Below are positions 16,376 through 25,118 of a DNA stretch of 34,828 bases, piece after piece (positions within the stretch are counted from its first letter, which is position 1; the number at the start of each line of letters is the position of its first letter). A model generated the notes under the pieces. The model had not been told where the DNA came from. It saw nothing but the letters and a program-made list of their open reading frames with translations, and ran no database searches. The DNA comes from Butyrivibrio sp. X503 (GTDB lineage Bacteria; Bacillota; Clostridia; Lachnospirales; Lachnospiraceae), in the NCBI RefSeq assembly GCF_003625475.1, contig NZ_RAIQ01000013.1, positions 1-34,828 on the forward strand, read 5' to 3'. A program made the position numbers and the translations under genes.

Positions 16376-17982
16376 CGCTTTTTCTCGTGATCAAGAGAAG
16401 CCTTAACAAATCCCGAGAAAAGAGGATGAGGTCTGTTGGGACGAGACTTAAGCTCCGGATGAGCCTGCGTTGCCATGTGGAAATCGTTGGAAGGAAGCTC
16501 GATCATCTCAACGATCCTTCCGTCGGGTGACATACCGCAAAGCTTCATGCCGTTTGAAACAAGTACGTTTCTGTAGTCGTTGTTAACCTCATATCTGTGA
16601 CGGTGACGCTCTGTGATATCTGTTGAACCAAAGAGCTCAAACGCCTTGGAATCCTTATCAAGTACGCAAGGATAAGAACCGAGACGAAGTGTTCCGCCAA
16701 TATCCTCAACCCCATTCTGATCGGGTAAAAGAGCTATCATAGGATGTGTTGTGTTGGGATCAAACTCAATTGAATGAGCATCCTTATATCCGATAACGTT
16801 TCTTGCAAACTCAATGATCGCAAGCTGCATACCAAGGCAAAGACCAAGGTAAGGAACATTGTTCTCGCGGGCATACTTGATGGCGTGGATCATACCTTCG
16901 ATACCGCGGTCGCCGAAACCACCGGGAACAAGGATACCGTCAACATCCGAAAGAATGGAAGCAACATTCTCTTCCGTAACTTCTTCTGAATCTACCCATT
17001 TAATATCAACAGCAGTCTGATTGGAAATACCGCCGTGCTTAAGAGCTTCGACAACACTGATGTAAGCATCGTGAAGCTGAGTGTATTTACCGACAAGTGC
17101 GATCTTAACCTCATGACTTAATGAGTAAAGAGTATCAACCATTGCTTTCCAATCCGTAAGATCGGGCTCGGGACATTCAAGGTTCAGACACTCGCATGCA
17201 ACGTGAGCCAAACGCTCTTTTTCCATAGCAAGAGGAGCCTCGTAGAGGTACTCAAGATCAAGGTTCTGAAGAACGTGATTGCTCGGTACGTTACAGAAAA
17301 GAGCTATCTTGTCCTTGGTATCCTGGTCAAGAGCGATCTCGGAACGACATACGATAACGTCGGGCTGAAGACCCATTCCCTGCATAGTCTTAACAGCTGA
17401 CTGTGTGGGCTTGGTCTTGATCTCCTGAGAAACTCGGAGGTAAGGAATAAGTGAAACGAGGATGAGCATTGCATTCTCACGCCCTACTTCATGCTGGAAC
17501 TGTCTGATCGCCTCAAGGAAGGGCTGGCTCTCGATATCTCCGACTGTTCCGCCTACTTCTATAATTGCGATATGTGTCTCATCATCAGTGAAGTTTCTGT
17601 AAAACTTACTCTTAATCTCGTTGGTAATGTGCGGGATAACCTGTACGGTGCGTCCGCCGTAGTCGCCGCGACGCTCCTTCTGAAGAACTGACCAGTAAAT
17701 CTTACCGGTTGTAACGTTGGAATTTTTATCAAGATTCTCGTCAATAAATCTTTCGTAGTGACCAAGGTCGAGGTCAGTCTCTGTGCCGTCTTCGGTTACG
17801 AAAACCTCACCGTGCTGAACGGGGTTCATCGTTCCGGGGTCGATGTTGATATAGGGGTCAAACTTCTGCATGGTTACCTTGTAGCCACGAGCCTTCAACA
17901 ATCTTCCCAGTGAAGCGGCGGTGATTCCCTTACCGAGTCCTGATACGACACCACCTGTCACAAAAATATACTTTACAGCCAT
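16372..17982 (-). CDS. pyrG: CTP synthase
   Basis: A 536-residue enzyme making CTP from UTP, ATP and glutamine. The N-terminal synthase domain begins [17 protein letters not shown] and contains [17 protein letters not shown] and [17 protein letters not shown]. The C-terminal glutaminase has the nucleophile in [11 protein letters not shown] and the HPE motif in [16 protein letters not shown] precedes the ATG (on the minus strand). It is transcribed divergently from ftsH across 196 bases and converges on the lipoprotein gene with a four-base overlap, so no terminator fits between them. Confidence 0.98.
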   Translation of the reverse strand: MAVKYIFVTGGVVSGLGKGITAASLGRLLKARGYKVTMQKFDPYINIDPGTMNPVQHGEVFVTEDGTETDLDLGHYERFIDENLDKNSNVTTGKIYWSVLQKERRGDYGGRTVQVIPHITNEIKSKFYRNFTDDETHIAIIEVGGTVGDIESQPFLEAIRQFQHEVGRENAMLILVSLIPYLRVSQEIKTKPTQSAVKTMQGMGLQPDVIVCRSEIALDQDTKDKIALFCNVPSNHVLQNLDLEYLYEAPLAMEKERLAHVACECLNLECPEPDLTDWKAMVDTLYSLSHEVKIALVGKYTQLHDAYISVVEALKHGGISNQTAVDIKWVDSEEVTEENVASILSDVDGILVPGGFGDRGIEGMIHAIKYARENNVPYLGLCLGMQLAIIEFARNVIGYKDAHSIEFDPNTTHPMIALLPDQNGVEDIGGTLRLGSYPCVLDKDSKAFELFGSTDITERHRHRYEVNNDYRNVLVSNGMKLCGMSPDGRIVEMIELPSNDFHMATQAHPELKSRPNRPHPLFSGFVKASLDHEKKR

Positions 17983-18113
17983 TTCTTAACTTCCTCCTGA
18001 TTTCTTGACGAGACAATATTTATATATAAAAACAAGTTATTATTATATAGATATAACGGTTGAAAATCTAGATGCTAATCCAAATTATTTAATAAAACTT
18101 TTAGGTTCTACAA

Positions 18114-18142
18114 TTGAAATATCAAATTGTACACTATACAAT
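18114..18142 (+). promoter_or_regulatory. predicted sigma-A promoter of ftsH
   Basis: TTGAAA (18114-18119), a 17-base spacer and TACAAT (18137-18142) fit a vegetative promoter in the divergent pyrG-ftsH gap. The start would be near 18149. On the minus strand a TATAAT occurs in the same AT-rich gap, but no matching -35 for pyrG was found. Confidence 0.65.
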
Positions 18143-18178
18143 ACATAGTATAGCATATTAATATAAGGAATAAATATA

Positions 18179-20356
18179 ATGGACAACAATCAAAATCAGA
18201 GAAATAATAATCCGCTTGGGGGCGGATCCAATTCACCGAGAAGACAGAATATAATTCTTCTATTGGTGGCAGCTCTTGTCACGATGGTCTGCATGTCCTA
18301 CTTCCTCAGGGCATTCTCAGATAATACCAACAAAGAGATAACCTACAATGAATTTATTCAAATGGTTGATGACGGTAAGGTCGAGAAGATCGTCATTGAT
18401 TATGACAAGATAGACATTTATCCCAAGGAATCCAAGGACAATGATAAGCTTGGCGCGGGATATTCATACTGGACAGGCAATTCAACCGTTACTTACTACA
18501 CAGGTAAGGCAGAGGAAGACAGCATCCTGACAGACAGAATGCTCAAGGCCGGAGTAGAAGTAAGCAGCAAAGTACCCGACAATTCCGGAGTAATACTTTC
18601 CGTGATACTGCAGTACGTTGTGCCGATCCTGCTTATGTGGTTCCTTCTTTCCATGATTTTCAAGAAAATGGGAAAAGGCGGCGGGCCGCTCAGCGTAGGA
18701 AAGAGCAACGCGAAAGTTTACGTACAGAAAGAAACAGGCGTGACGTTCAAGGACGTTGCAGGTGAGGATGAGGCAAAAGAGTCTTTGGTAGAGGTCGTGG
18801 ATTTCCTCCATAACCCTTCCAAGTACGTCAAGATCGGAGCGAAGCTCCCCAAAGGTGCGCTCCTTGTTGGCCCTCCCGGAACAGGTAAGACACTTCTTGC
18901 CAAGGCAGTTGCCGGAGAAGCGCAGGTTCCCTTCTATTCACTTGCAGGTTCCGATTTCATCGAGCTATATGTCGGTGTCGGAGCAAGCCGTGTGAGAGAC
19001 CTCTTTAGCGAAGCAAGCAAGAATGCACCTTGTATCATATTTATAGATGAGATAGATGCGATCGGTCGTAGCCGAGACAGCAAGTACGGCGGAGGTAACG
19101 AAGAGCGTGAGCAGACACTCAACCAGCTCCTTTCCGAGATGGACGGATTTGATTCATCCAAGGGTGTGCTCATCCTGGGAGCTACCAACAGACCCGAGAT
19201 TCTCGACAAAGCGCTCCTTAGACCCGGTCGTTTCGACAGAAGAATCATTGTTGACAGACCCGATCTTAAAGGAAGAGAAGAGATCCTTAAGGTTCATTCC
19301 AAAGATGTCAAGATGGACGAGACGGTTGATCTTAAGGCAATGGCACTTGCTACAAGTGGTCTTGTGGGTTCAGATCTTGCCAACATGATCAACGAAGGTG
19401 CCATCAATGCAGTTAAGGCCGGAAGAGAATGCGTTAATCAACAGGATCTTATGGAAGCCTTGGAGCAGGTAATTGCAGGAAAAGAGAAAAAGGATAAGAT
19501 TCTCAGCAAGGAAGAGCGAAAGATTGTTTCTTATCATGAAGTCGGACATGCGATCACAAGCGCAGTTCTTGACGGCGCCGAGCCGGTTCAGAAGATTACA
19601 ATTGTTCCGAGAACAAAGGGATCACTTGGATATGTGCTTCCGGTTCCCGAAGACGAGACCTTCCTTCATACCAAACAAGAAATCCTTGATGAGATCACGG
19701 TTCTACTTGCAGGAAGAGCTTCGGAAGAAGTTATTTTTAATACAGTAACCGATGGCGCGTTCAGTGATATTGAGAAGGCGACAGCCAAGGCCAGAAGCAT
19801 GATCACAATGCTTGGTATGAGTGACAGATTCGGACTTATGCAGCTTGAATCCATTCAGAATCAGTACCTTGATGGAAACAGAGTTCTTCAGTGTAGTGAC
19901 GAAACAGCAACTCTTGTTGATGAAGAAGTTAAGAATCTTCTTGCGCAGTGCTATGAAAGAGCTAAGAAGATCATCAGTGAGCACCTTGATACCATGGATA
20001 AGATCGCTGAGTTCCTTATCGAGAAAGAGACTATCACAGGCGCAGAGTTCATGAAGATCTACCGCGAAGCGGAGAATATTCCCGAACCTACGGAAGAAGA
20101 GAAGGAAGCAAACAGGAGCAAGAGACTCTATGCGACCAGACCCGAATCCGCAAGAGTCGGAGAGAACGTTCCGGTTAAGCAGAAAGAAGAAGCGAAAAAC
20201 GAACAAGCTCCTTCCGAACAGCCCAAAACCGAGACAACTGCGGAACCCGAAGAGGAAAAAAAGGAGCAAACAGGCGAGAATACTGACAATGATCAGGATC
20301 AATCTGTTACAACGGGCGGACTATTTTCGCATGTTCCCGATAATTTCAAAAAATAA
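18179..20356 (+). CDS. ftsH: ATP-dependent zinc metalloprotease FtsH
   Basis: A 725-residue membrane AAA+ protease that degrades misfolded and regulatory proteins at the inner face of the membrane. Membrane segments lie at about 24-44 and 137-158, flanking the FtsH extracellular domain. The AAA domain has Walker A GPPGTGKT (231-238), Walker B IIFIDEIDAIG and the second region of homology NRPEILDKALLRPGRFDR. The zinc site is HEVGH (453-457) with the later acid in DGAFSDIEKAT. The last 80 or so residues are a Glu/Lys/Pro-rich tail ending GGLFSHVPDNFKK. AAGG precedes ATG 18179. It has its own promoter and a strong terminator. Confidence 0.97.
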   Translation: MDNNQNQRNNNPLGGGSNSPRRQNIILLLVAALVTMVCMSYFLRAFSDNTNKEITYNEFIQMVDDGKVEKIVIDYDKIDIYPKESKDNDKLGAGYSYWTGNSTVTYYTGKAEEDSILTDRMLKAGVEVSSKVPDNSGVILSVILQYVVPILLMWFLLSMIFKKMGKGGGPLSVGKSNAKVYVQKETGVTFKDVAGEDEAKESLVEVVDFLHNPSKYVKIGAKLPKGALLVGPPGTGKTLLAKAVAGEAQVPFYSLAGSDFIELYVGVGASRVRDLFSEASKNAPCIIFIDEIDAIGRSRDSKYGGGNEEREQTLNQLLSEMDGFDSSKGVLILGATNRPEILDKALLRPGRFDRRIIVDRPDLKGREEILKVHSKDVKMDETVDLKAMALATSGLVGSDLANMINEGAINAVKAGRECVNQQDLMEALEQVIAGKEKKDKILSKEERKIVSYHEVGHAITSAVLDGAEPVQKITIVPRTKGSLGYVLPVPEDETFLHTKQEILDEITVLLAGRASEEVIFNTVTDGAFSDIEKATAKARSMITMLGMSDRFGLMQLESIQNQYLDGNRVLQCSDETATLVDEEVKNLLAQCYERAKKIISEHLDTMDKIAEFLIEKETITGAEFMKIYREAENIPEPTEEEKEANRSKRLYATRPESARVGENVPVKQKEEAKNEQAPSEQPKTETTAEPEEEKKEQTGENTDNDQDQSVTTGGLFSHVPDNFKK

Positions 20357-20403
20357 TATCCGCGATGTAATAAAAGCGGAAAGTCACACTATGGTTTAGA
20401 TTT

Positions 20404-20449
20404 AAAAACCCCTAAAGAAGACTTTTTACAGTCTGCTTTAGGGGTTTTT
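20404..20449 (+). terminator. intrinsic terminator of ftsH
   Basis: AAAAACCCCTAAAG pairs with CTTTAGGGGTTTTT around an inner GAC/GTC hairpin; the T-run is part of the closing strand and is followed by T-rich sequence. The mirror A-run suggests it could also stop transcription from the other strand. Confidence 0.92.
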
Positions 20450-20479
20450 CGTGGTTTTCCGGGTGGACGAGGAAAAACT

Positions 20480-20575
20480 TAACAATTAACCCAAACGGTC
20501 AAAATATGTAACAACAATAATCACATTAACACATAACAAATATGGCCTAACAAAATAATTTTAATTATTTTGTTA
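20480..20575 (+). promoter_or_regulatory. TAACA repeats and 28-bp palindrome, probable operator region
   Basis: TAACA occurs at 20480, 20509, 20527, 20534 and 20548. The last copy opens a perfect inverted repeat with 13-bp arms and a 2-base centre (20548-20575). The palindrome ends seven bases before the -35 box of the next promoter, the usual position for an activator site. No T-run follows it, and it lies outside any transcript, so it is not a terminator. The binding protein is unknown. Confidence 0.6.
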
Positions 20576-20582
20576 AAAACTG

Positions 20583-20611
20583 TTGCATCCGATGTCAAAT
20601 GTGTCTATAAT
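20583..20611 (+). promoter_or_regulatory. predicted promoter of the Ig-like surface protein
   Basis: TTGCAT (20583-20588), a 17-base spacer and a perfect TATAAT (20606-20611) form a strong vegetative promoter. The predicted start near 20618 gives an 83-base leader that begins with a hairpin. Confidence 0.78.
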
Positions 20612-20619
20612 GTTAATTA

Positions 20620-20654
20620 CCGATAAGTTTAGAGGGGAACTAATCGGCATTTTT
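20620..20654 (+). other. leader hairpin with T-run, possible attenuator
   Basis: CCGAT-A-AGTT pairs with AACT-A-ATCGG around an 8-base loop ending in GGGG, followed by CA and five T residues. It sits at the very 5' end of the predicted transcript, before the ribosome site at about 20689. It may end transcription early, protect the mRNA 5' end, or bind a regulator. It matches no riboswitch family that I recognise. Confidence 0.5.
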
Positions 20655-20700
20655 GATAGTTAAAAACAGTTTTTCCGTATTTTTTGTTGGAGGAGAGTGC

Positions 20701-23700
20701 ATGAAAAAGAATAACTTATTGTCTCACGTACTAAAAAGACTCGTTCCGGTCTTTTTAGCTCTCACATTTCTAATTAACACAATGGAGTCTAACCTTGTGT
20801 ACGCCGGTGAACCCGACGATGTCACAATCGAAGAACCCACAGAAGAACCCGCAGAAGAACCCGAAGTCGACGAGGAAACTGCCGAGCAGCCTGAGGATAC
20901 CGAAGAGGTTTCAAATGACAATGCTCAGCCTGCAGGAGACGACGTTCAGCCCGCAGCAGATGCTCAGCCTGCGACTGACAATCTCGGAGACGGTGAAGGC
21001 CAGCCCGCAGACGGTGAGCCCGTAGACGGACAGCCTGCAGAAGGCGAGCCCAAAGAAGGCGGCGAAGAAGTAGCGCTTGATGAGAATGGTAATCCCATTG
21101 AAGAGGCTGCTCCGGAAGGCTTTGGCTTAAAAATGTTCAATAATGCAAAGCTCATTAAAGGCACACCAATCGAAGGCCTTGAGGAAGATGAAGAGGATGA
21201 CGAAGAGGATGACGAAGAGGAGAACAAAGTCATCATTTCTTTTGATGTCTCCGATCCGGAGAATGACAAATCCGACTTTGAACTCTTTGAGGGAAGATAT
21301 AATCCCAGAGATAACGACAGGTATTATCCCGGAGGTGGGGAATATACTACTACGGATGTAAACGAAGAAGATGACAAACTTACGGCAAGAGCTTCTTTTT
21401 ATTATGACATAGACGAGTGGTATGAGGTTACCGACGTTACGTGCGATGGAGCTGACGTTACACATAATCCTGATTCGTCATACGAAAAAATAGTATGTGA
21501 ATTCAATGATCTTAACGAAGGTGAAAATAGCTACACACTTAAGATCACGGTTAAGAAGAAAGATGAAGCGGCTCCGACAATAACAGATATAACGGTTGGT
21601 AGCGAGACAGTACATACCTATACATGCAACGAGACAGGACTTACAGCTTATTCAACAAATAATTCGGAATTAAGTGTAACCGCTAAGGTTACCGATGATA
21701 AATCAGGTATTGATTCAGTATATATTGTAGCAAGTTATGATGGTGAGGACGAGGAGTTCGAGATGTATTCCGGTGCAGAGAATACATATACATGGAATCC
21801 CGGACATCATGGAAATTATATATTAAAGAAGATTGTAGCAAAAGACCGCGCAGGCAACGAACAGGAAGCTGCAGAATTTTCTCCTAAAGCATTATGCTAC
21901 TACGAAGCAGGAGAAGAAGATAATCTTGAAGTAACTCTTCAAACAGGAAATGGTGAATCAAAGGATGAAGAGTGGCATTCAGAGGTAGAAAATGGCCAGT
22001 TATTAATTAATGTTGACGGAAGAACTTCCAGAAAGATTCAGTCCATTACAGTAACGGGAATTGATGGCAATGTAACAGCACAGTCTGAATTAAGACACAC
22101 GAAGTTTGAGATAGATCAAAACATTCCGCTTCCGACGAATAAAGAAGGTAAAACAGAATATAAAGTCAGCGTTCTGTTTTACGGAGATACAGAAGCAAAA
22201 GAGTTAGATACCAAGACTGCTTGGGTCGATAATACGGCTCCTTCTGCAAAAATTATTATTGAGCCGGATGATGGCATTCAAGGAAGCCGTGACTGGCATG
22301 GAAATCACAGCTATAACGAAAATGTTGACATGCTTATCAAAGTCCCTGCAAAGTGTGACGGTGAAGCAGATGGTAAGGATGTAAGCGGATTCTATAAGAT
22401 TGTTTACATGGTAGAAACATCAAAGGATGAGAGTCCTCAATTTTTCGAAAAAAACATTCACGAGAGAGACAGAAGAAAGAGTGATGAAGAATACATTGTA
22501 TTCAGTCATACATTAACGGCAGAAGAAGGTGAAGAGATAAGCTATACAATCCGTATAGTTAGCATTTCGGATGCAGCCGGAAACACCGCAGACGATTCAC
22601 AACAAATAGAAGGCACAGCCAATGTCGACAAGGGGGCGCCTCAGATCGTCTATACATCAAGCGGAAAAAAGAGAGAGGTCGGAGATTATAAATTCTATTC
22701 AGGTGAGCTCTCAGGAACAGTAACAGTTACCGATAGGCAGCTTGATAAAGAGTCTATCGATTTTACTCCTAACGGCGATGAAAAAGAGGAAGGGTATACA
22801 TACCTTACGCCTAAACTCAGCAAAAACGATAAAGACGGTCAGGTAACCTATGACTTTAGTACAAGTGAAGATGGTGAGTATATCGTAAAAACATATGCGA
22901 AGGATACAACCTATCCAACGCCTCACGAAACTACCGCTTTCTTCAAATACTTAATTCTCGATAACACAGCTCCTGATATTGAGATCTCTTATGACAAGTC
23001 AGAACCTTCAGATGGAGGAGACACTTTCTACAATTCAAATGTAGGAGTGACTGTTAAGATTGACGACAAGTGGCTCGATGAAGAGAAGTCAGTTGTTAGA
23101 ATTAAGAAAGTAGATCAGTACGGTGCCGAAACAGACCTTGGTCCTTTAAGCGATTTCAGTGGTGACCTTGGAGATAAGGAGCATACGCTCTCATTCACGA
23201 CAGACGGCGACGGAGTTTATAACGTTTATGTTGAAGCATATGATATGTCGGGCAATCATTCCGAGAAGACAGGAGCAAAGTTTACTGTTGACGCAACCAT
23301 TCCTGAAGTAGAGATCACTTTTGATAAGAACGATCCTATGAACGGAAAGTACTACAACGAGACAAGAACAGCAACTGTAACAGTTACTGACTTCACATTC
23401 TCAGAGGAATCGGCAGGACTTAAGGTAGAGGAAAAATACGGCACGGCAGAAATCGGCGGATGGACTCAGACAGGACCTTTCACATACACAAGTACAGTAA
23501 CGTTTGAAAAAGACGGCCAGTACGAGATTTCTTGTCAGAGTGAAGATAAAGCTCACAACAAATCGGAAGAAAAATCCGAGCCCGAATTTGTCATTGATAA
23601 GACAGCGCCCGTAATACAGATTAATTACAACGCTGCACCTGCAGCCAACGGCAACTTCTACAAAGATACAAGAATAGCATCTGTAAACATCAAAGAGATG

Positions 23701-25011
23701 TCTTTTGACGATAAGCTTGTAGAGGTCACAACACAGCCTCTTAGCGATGTGGGAGCACTTCCTGCAGTAGGCGGTTTCAGTTCATCGGATGATCAGAACA
23801 TCGCAAGCATTACCTTTGATGAGGACGGAACTTACGGATACGTAATTAACTGTACCGACCTTGCAGGTAACAAGGCAGAGAACTATATTTCCGATGTGTT
23901 TATCATAGACAAGACTGTTCCTGAAGTAACCTTCTCAGGCGTAGAGAACATGTCAGCCAACAACTCGGAAGTAGCACCCAGCGTAAAGTACGGTGATAAG
24001 TACATTGATATCGAGAAATCAAATGTTGTTCTTATAGGTGCAAACAACGGCGTGGTAACAGTAGAGAACAGCGTTACACCTACAGAGGATGGATTTATCG
24101 TGAACTACAGCGACTTTGCGCATGATAAGTCGATGGACGATAAATACACTCTTAAAGCAAACGTGTACGACATGGCCGGAAACGCAGCTGAAGAAGAACT
24201 TGTTTTCTCAGTAAATCGTCACGGATCTGTATTTGTTATATCTGCAGGTACAAAGACTTTAAATGAAATGTATTACACCAACGAGCCGCAGGACGTTGTT
24301 ATTGAAGAGATAAATATTGACACCATCGTAGAGAAAAAAATAGATATATCCAAAGATGGCGAGATTATAACTCTCGAAAGCGGAAAGAACTACAATGTTA
24401 GTCATAGCGGTGATGCCGGTTCTTGGAACACATATACATATACGATTAAAAGGGATAATTTCCAAAGAGATGGACTTTACGCAGTATCAATCTTTACTAA
24501 AGATGAAGCAACCAATGTTCAAGACAATAAGTCCAGAGATGCGGAGGTCAGCTTTGCGATCGACATGACGTCACCAAGTATTGTAACTGCAGGCGTTGAA
24601 GAGAACACTCATTATAAAGAAAAAGCTCATAGCTTTAATTTTGATACTAACGACAACATGGGTGTAGAAAGTCTTATCGTATATCTGGATGGAAAAGCAG
24701 TTAAGACATACGATCAGCTTGCAATCGACAGTGGTGAGGACATGAGCCTTACTCTCAATGAATCAAATGAGGCACAGACAATTACCATGATCGCCGAAGA
24801 TTATGCCGGCAACAGAGAGATTAAGGTTATCGCAGGAGTATTGGTAACAAGTGCAGACGTTCAAGGCTCCGGTGGCGATGACAAAATTGATCCCACACCG
24901 GTTCCCAAGCCGTTCATCCTCCAGCGAGTACTCTTCATCATTCTCGCAGGCGCATCGGTTGTAACTGTTTCGGGAGCAAGTGTATTGCTTTATAGAAGAA
25001 AGATTAGATAA
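20701..25011 (+). CDS. large Ig-like repeat surface protein with C-terminal membrane anchor
   Basis: A 1436-residue exported protein. The frame is open from TTG 20653, but GGAGGAGAG just before ATG 20701 fixes the start. A signal peptide (cleavage after VYA35) is followed by an acidic, Pro/Glu/Gly-rich region (36-175). Ig-like modules follow, marked by D-x-T-x-P joints at about residues 509, 641, 753, 862, 964, 1068 and 1286, i.e. every 102-132 residues, with one degenerate module between the last two. A Pro linker, one membrane helix (about 1408-1430) and a basic tail (RRKIR) anchor it; there is no LPxTG sortase motif. It looks like a cell-surface stalk or adhesin. It precedes the T7SS genes, and its association with them is inferred from position only. 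Confidence 0.88.
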   Translation: MKKNNLLSHVLKRLVPVFLALTFLINTMESNLVYAGEPDDVTIEEPTEEPAEEPEVDEETAEQPEDTEEVSNDNAQPAGDDVQPAADAQPATDNLGDGEGQPADGEPVDGQPAEGEPKEGGEEVALDENGNPIEEAAPEGFGLKMFNNAKLIKGTPIEGLEEDEEDDEEDDEEENKVIISFDVSDPENDKSDFELFEGRYNPRDNDRYYPGGGEYTTTDVNEEDDKLTARASFYYDIDEWYEVTDVTCDGADVTHNPDSSYEKIVCEFNDLNEGENSYTLKITVKKKDEAAPTITDITVGSETVHTYTCNETGLTAYSTNNSELSVTAKVTDDKSGIDSVYIVASYDGEDEEFEMYSGAENTYTWNPGHHGNYILKKIVAKDRAGNEQEAAEFSPKALCYYEAGEEDNLEVTLQTGNGESKDEEWHSEVENGQLLINVDGRTSRKIQSITVTGIDGNVTAQSELRHTKFEIDQNIPLPTNKEGKTEYKVSVLFYGDTEAKELDTKTAWVDNTAPSAKIIIEPDDGIQGSRDWHGNHSYNENVDMLIKVPAKCDGEADGKDVSGFYKIVYMVETSKDESPQFFEKNIHERDRRKSDEEYIVFSHTLTAEEGEEISYTIRIVSISDAAGNTADDSQQIEGTANVDKGAPQIVYTSSGKKREVGDYKFYSGELSGTVTVTDRQLDKESIDFTPNGDEKEEGYTYLTPKLSKNDKDGQVTYDFSTSEDGEYIVKTYAKDTTYPTPHETTAFFKYLILDNTAPDIEISYDKSEPSDGGDTFYNSNVGVTVKIDDKWLDEEKSVVRIKKVDQYGAETDLGPLSDFSGDLGDKEHTLSFTTDGDGVYNVYVEAYDMSGNHSEKTGAKFTVDATIPEVEITFDKNDPMNGKYYNETRTATVTVTDFTFSEESAGLKVEEKYGTAEIGGWTQTGPFTYTSTVTFEKDGQYEISCQSEDKAHNKSEEKSEPEFVIDKTAPVIQINYNAAPAANGNFYKDTRIASVNIKEMSFDDKLVEVTTQPLSDVGALPAVGGFSSSDDQNIASITFDEDGTYGYVINCTDLAGNKAENYISDVFIIDKTVPEVTFSGVENMSANNSEVAPSVKYGDKYIDIEKSNVVLIGANNGVVTVENSVTPTEDGFIVNYSDFAHDKSMDDKYTLKANVYDMAGNAAEEELVFSVNRHGSVFVISAGTKTLNEMYYTNEPQDVVIEEINIDTIVEKKIDISKDGEIITLESGKNYNVSHSGDAGSWNTYTYTIKRDNFQRDGLYAVSIFTKDEATNVQDNKSRDAEVSFAIDMTSPSIVTAGVEENTHYKEKAHSFNFDTNDNMGVESLIVYLDGKAVKTYDQLAIDSGEDMSLTLNESNEAQTITMIAEDYAGNREIKVIAGVLVTSADVQGSGGDDKIDPTPVPKPFILQRVLFIILAGASVVTVSGASVLLYRRKIR
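21184..21219 (+). repeat. short tandem repeat coding an acidic stretch
   Basis: Two perfect 12-base copies of GATGACGAAGAG (21196-21219), preceded by a degenerate copy, encode a run of Glu and Asp in the surface protein. The repeat length is a multiple of three, so copy-number change would lengthen the acidic linker without a frameshift. Confidence 0.7.
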
Positions 25012-25054
25012 GATAAAAAATTATTAAAAAATGTTTTGCGGATGTGCAACATAA

Positions 25055-25084
25055 TTGAAATTCGAGTTGTGTTAATAATATAAG
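25055..25084 (+). promoter_or_regulatory. predicted promoter before the pseudoprotease-FHA gene
   Basis: TTGAAA (25055-25060), an 18-base spacer and TATAAG (25079-25084) lie 35 bases before the ATG at 25119. No terminator was found after the surface protein, so read-through is also likely. Confidence 0.5.
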
Positions 25085-25118
25085 GCAGCAGAAAGAAAAG
25101 AGTTAGCTGGAGAGAGCA

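Noticed and set aside
19703..20302. 199-residue minus-strand frame under ftsH
   Set aside because: It is Phe/Leu/Ser-rich because it mirrors the Glu/Lys-rich FtsH tail; no ribosome site.
20548..20575. 28-bp palindrome taken as a terminator
   Set aside because: It is upstream of the promoter, has an AT-only stem apart from two G-C pairs and no T-run; ftsH already ends at 20404-20449.
20653..20700. Upstream TTG start for the Ig-like protein
   Set aside because: GGAGGAGAG directly precedes ATG 20701, which also begins a proper signal peptide; the upstream 16 residues would place the signal too far in.
20820..21060. Repetitive Glu/Pro/Gln-coding stretch considered as CRISPR or satellite array
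   Set aside because: Repeats are short, imperfect, in-frame and codon-based, with no spacers of equal length.
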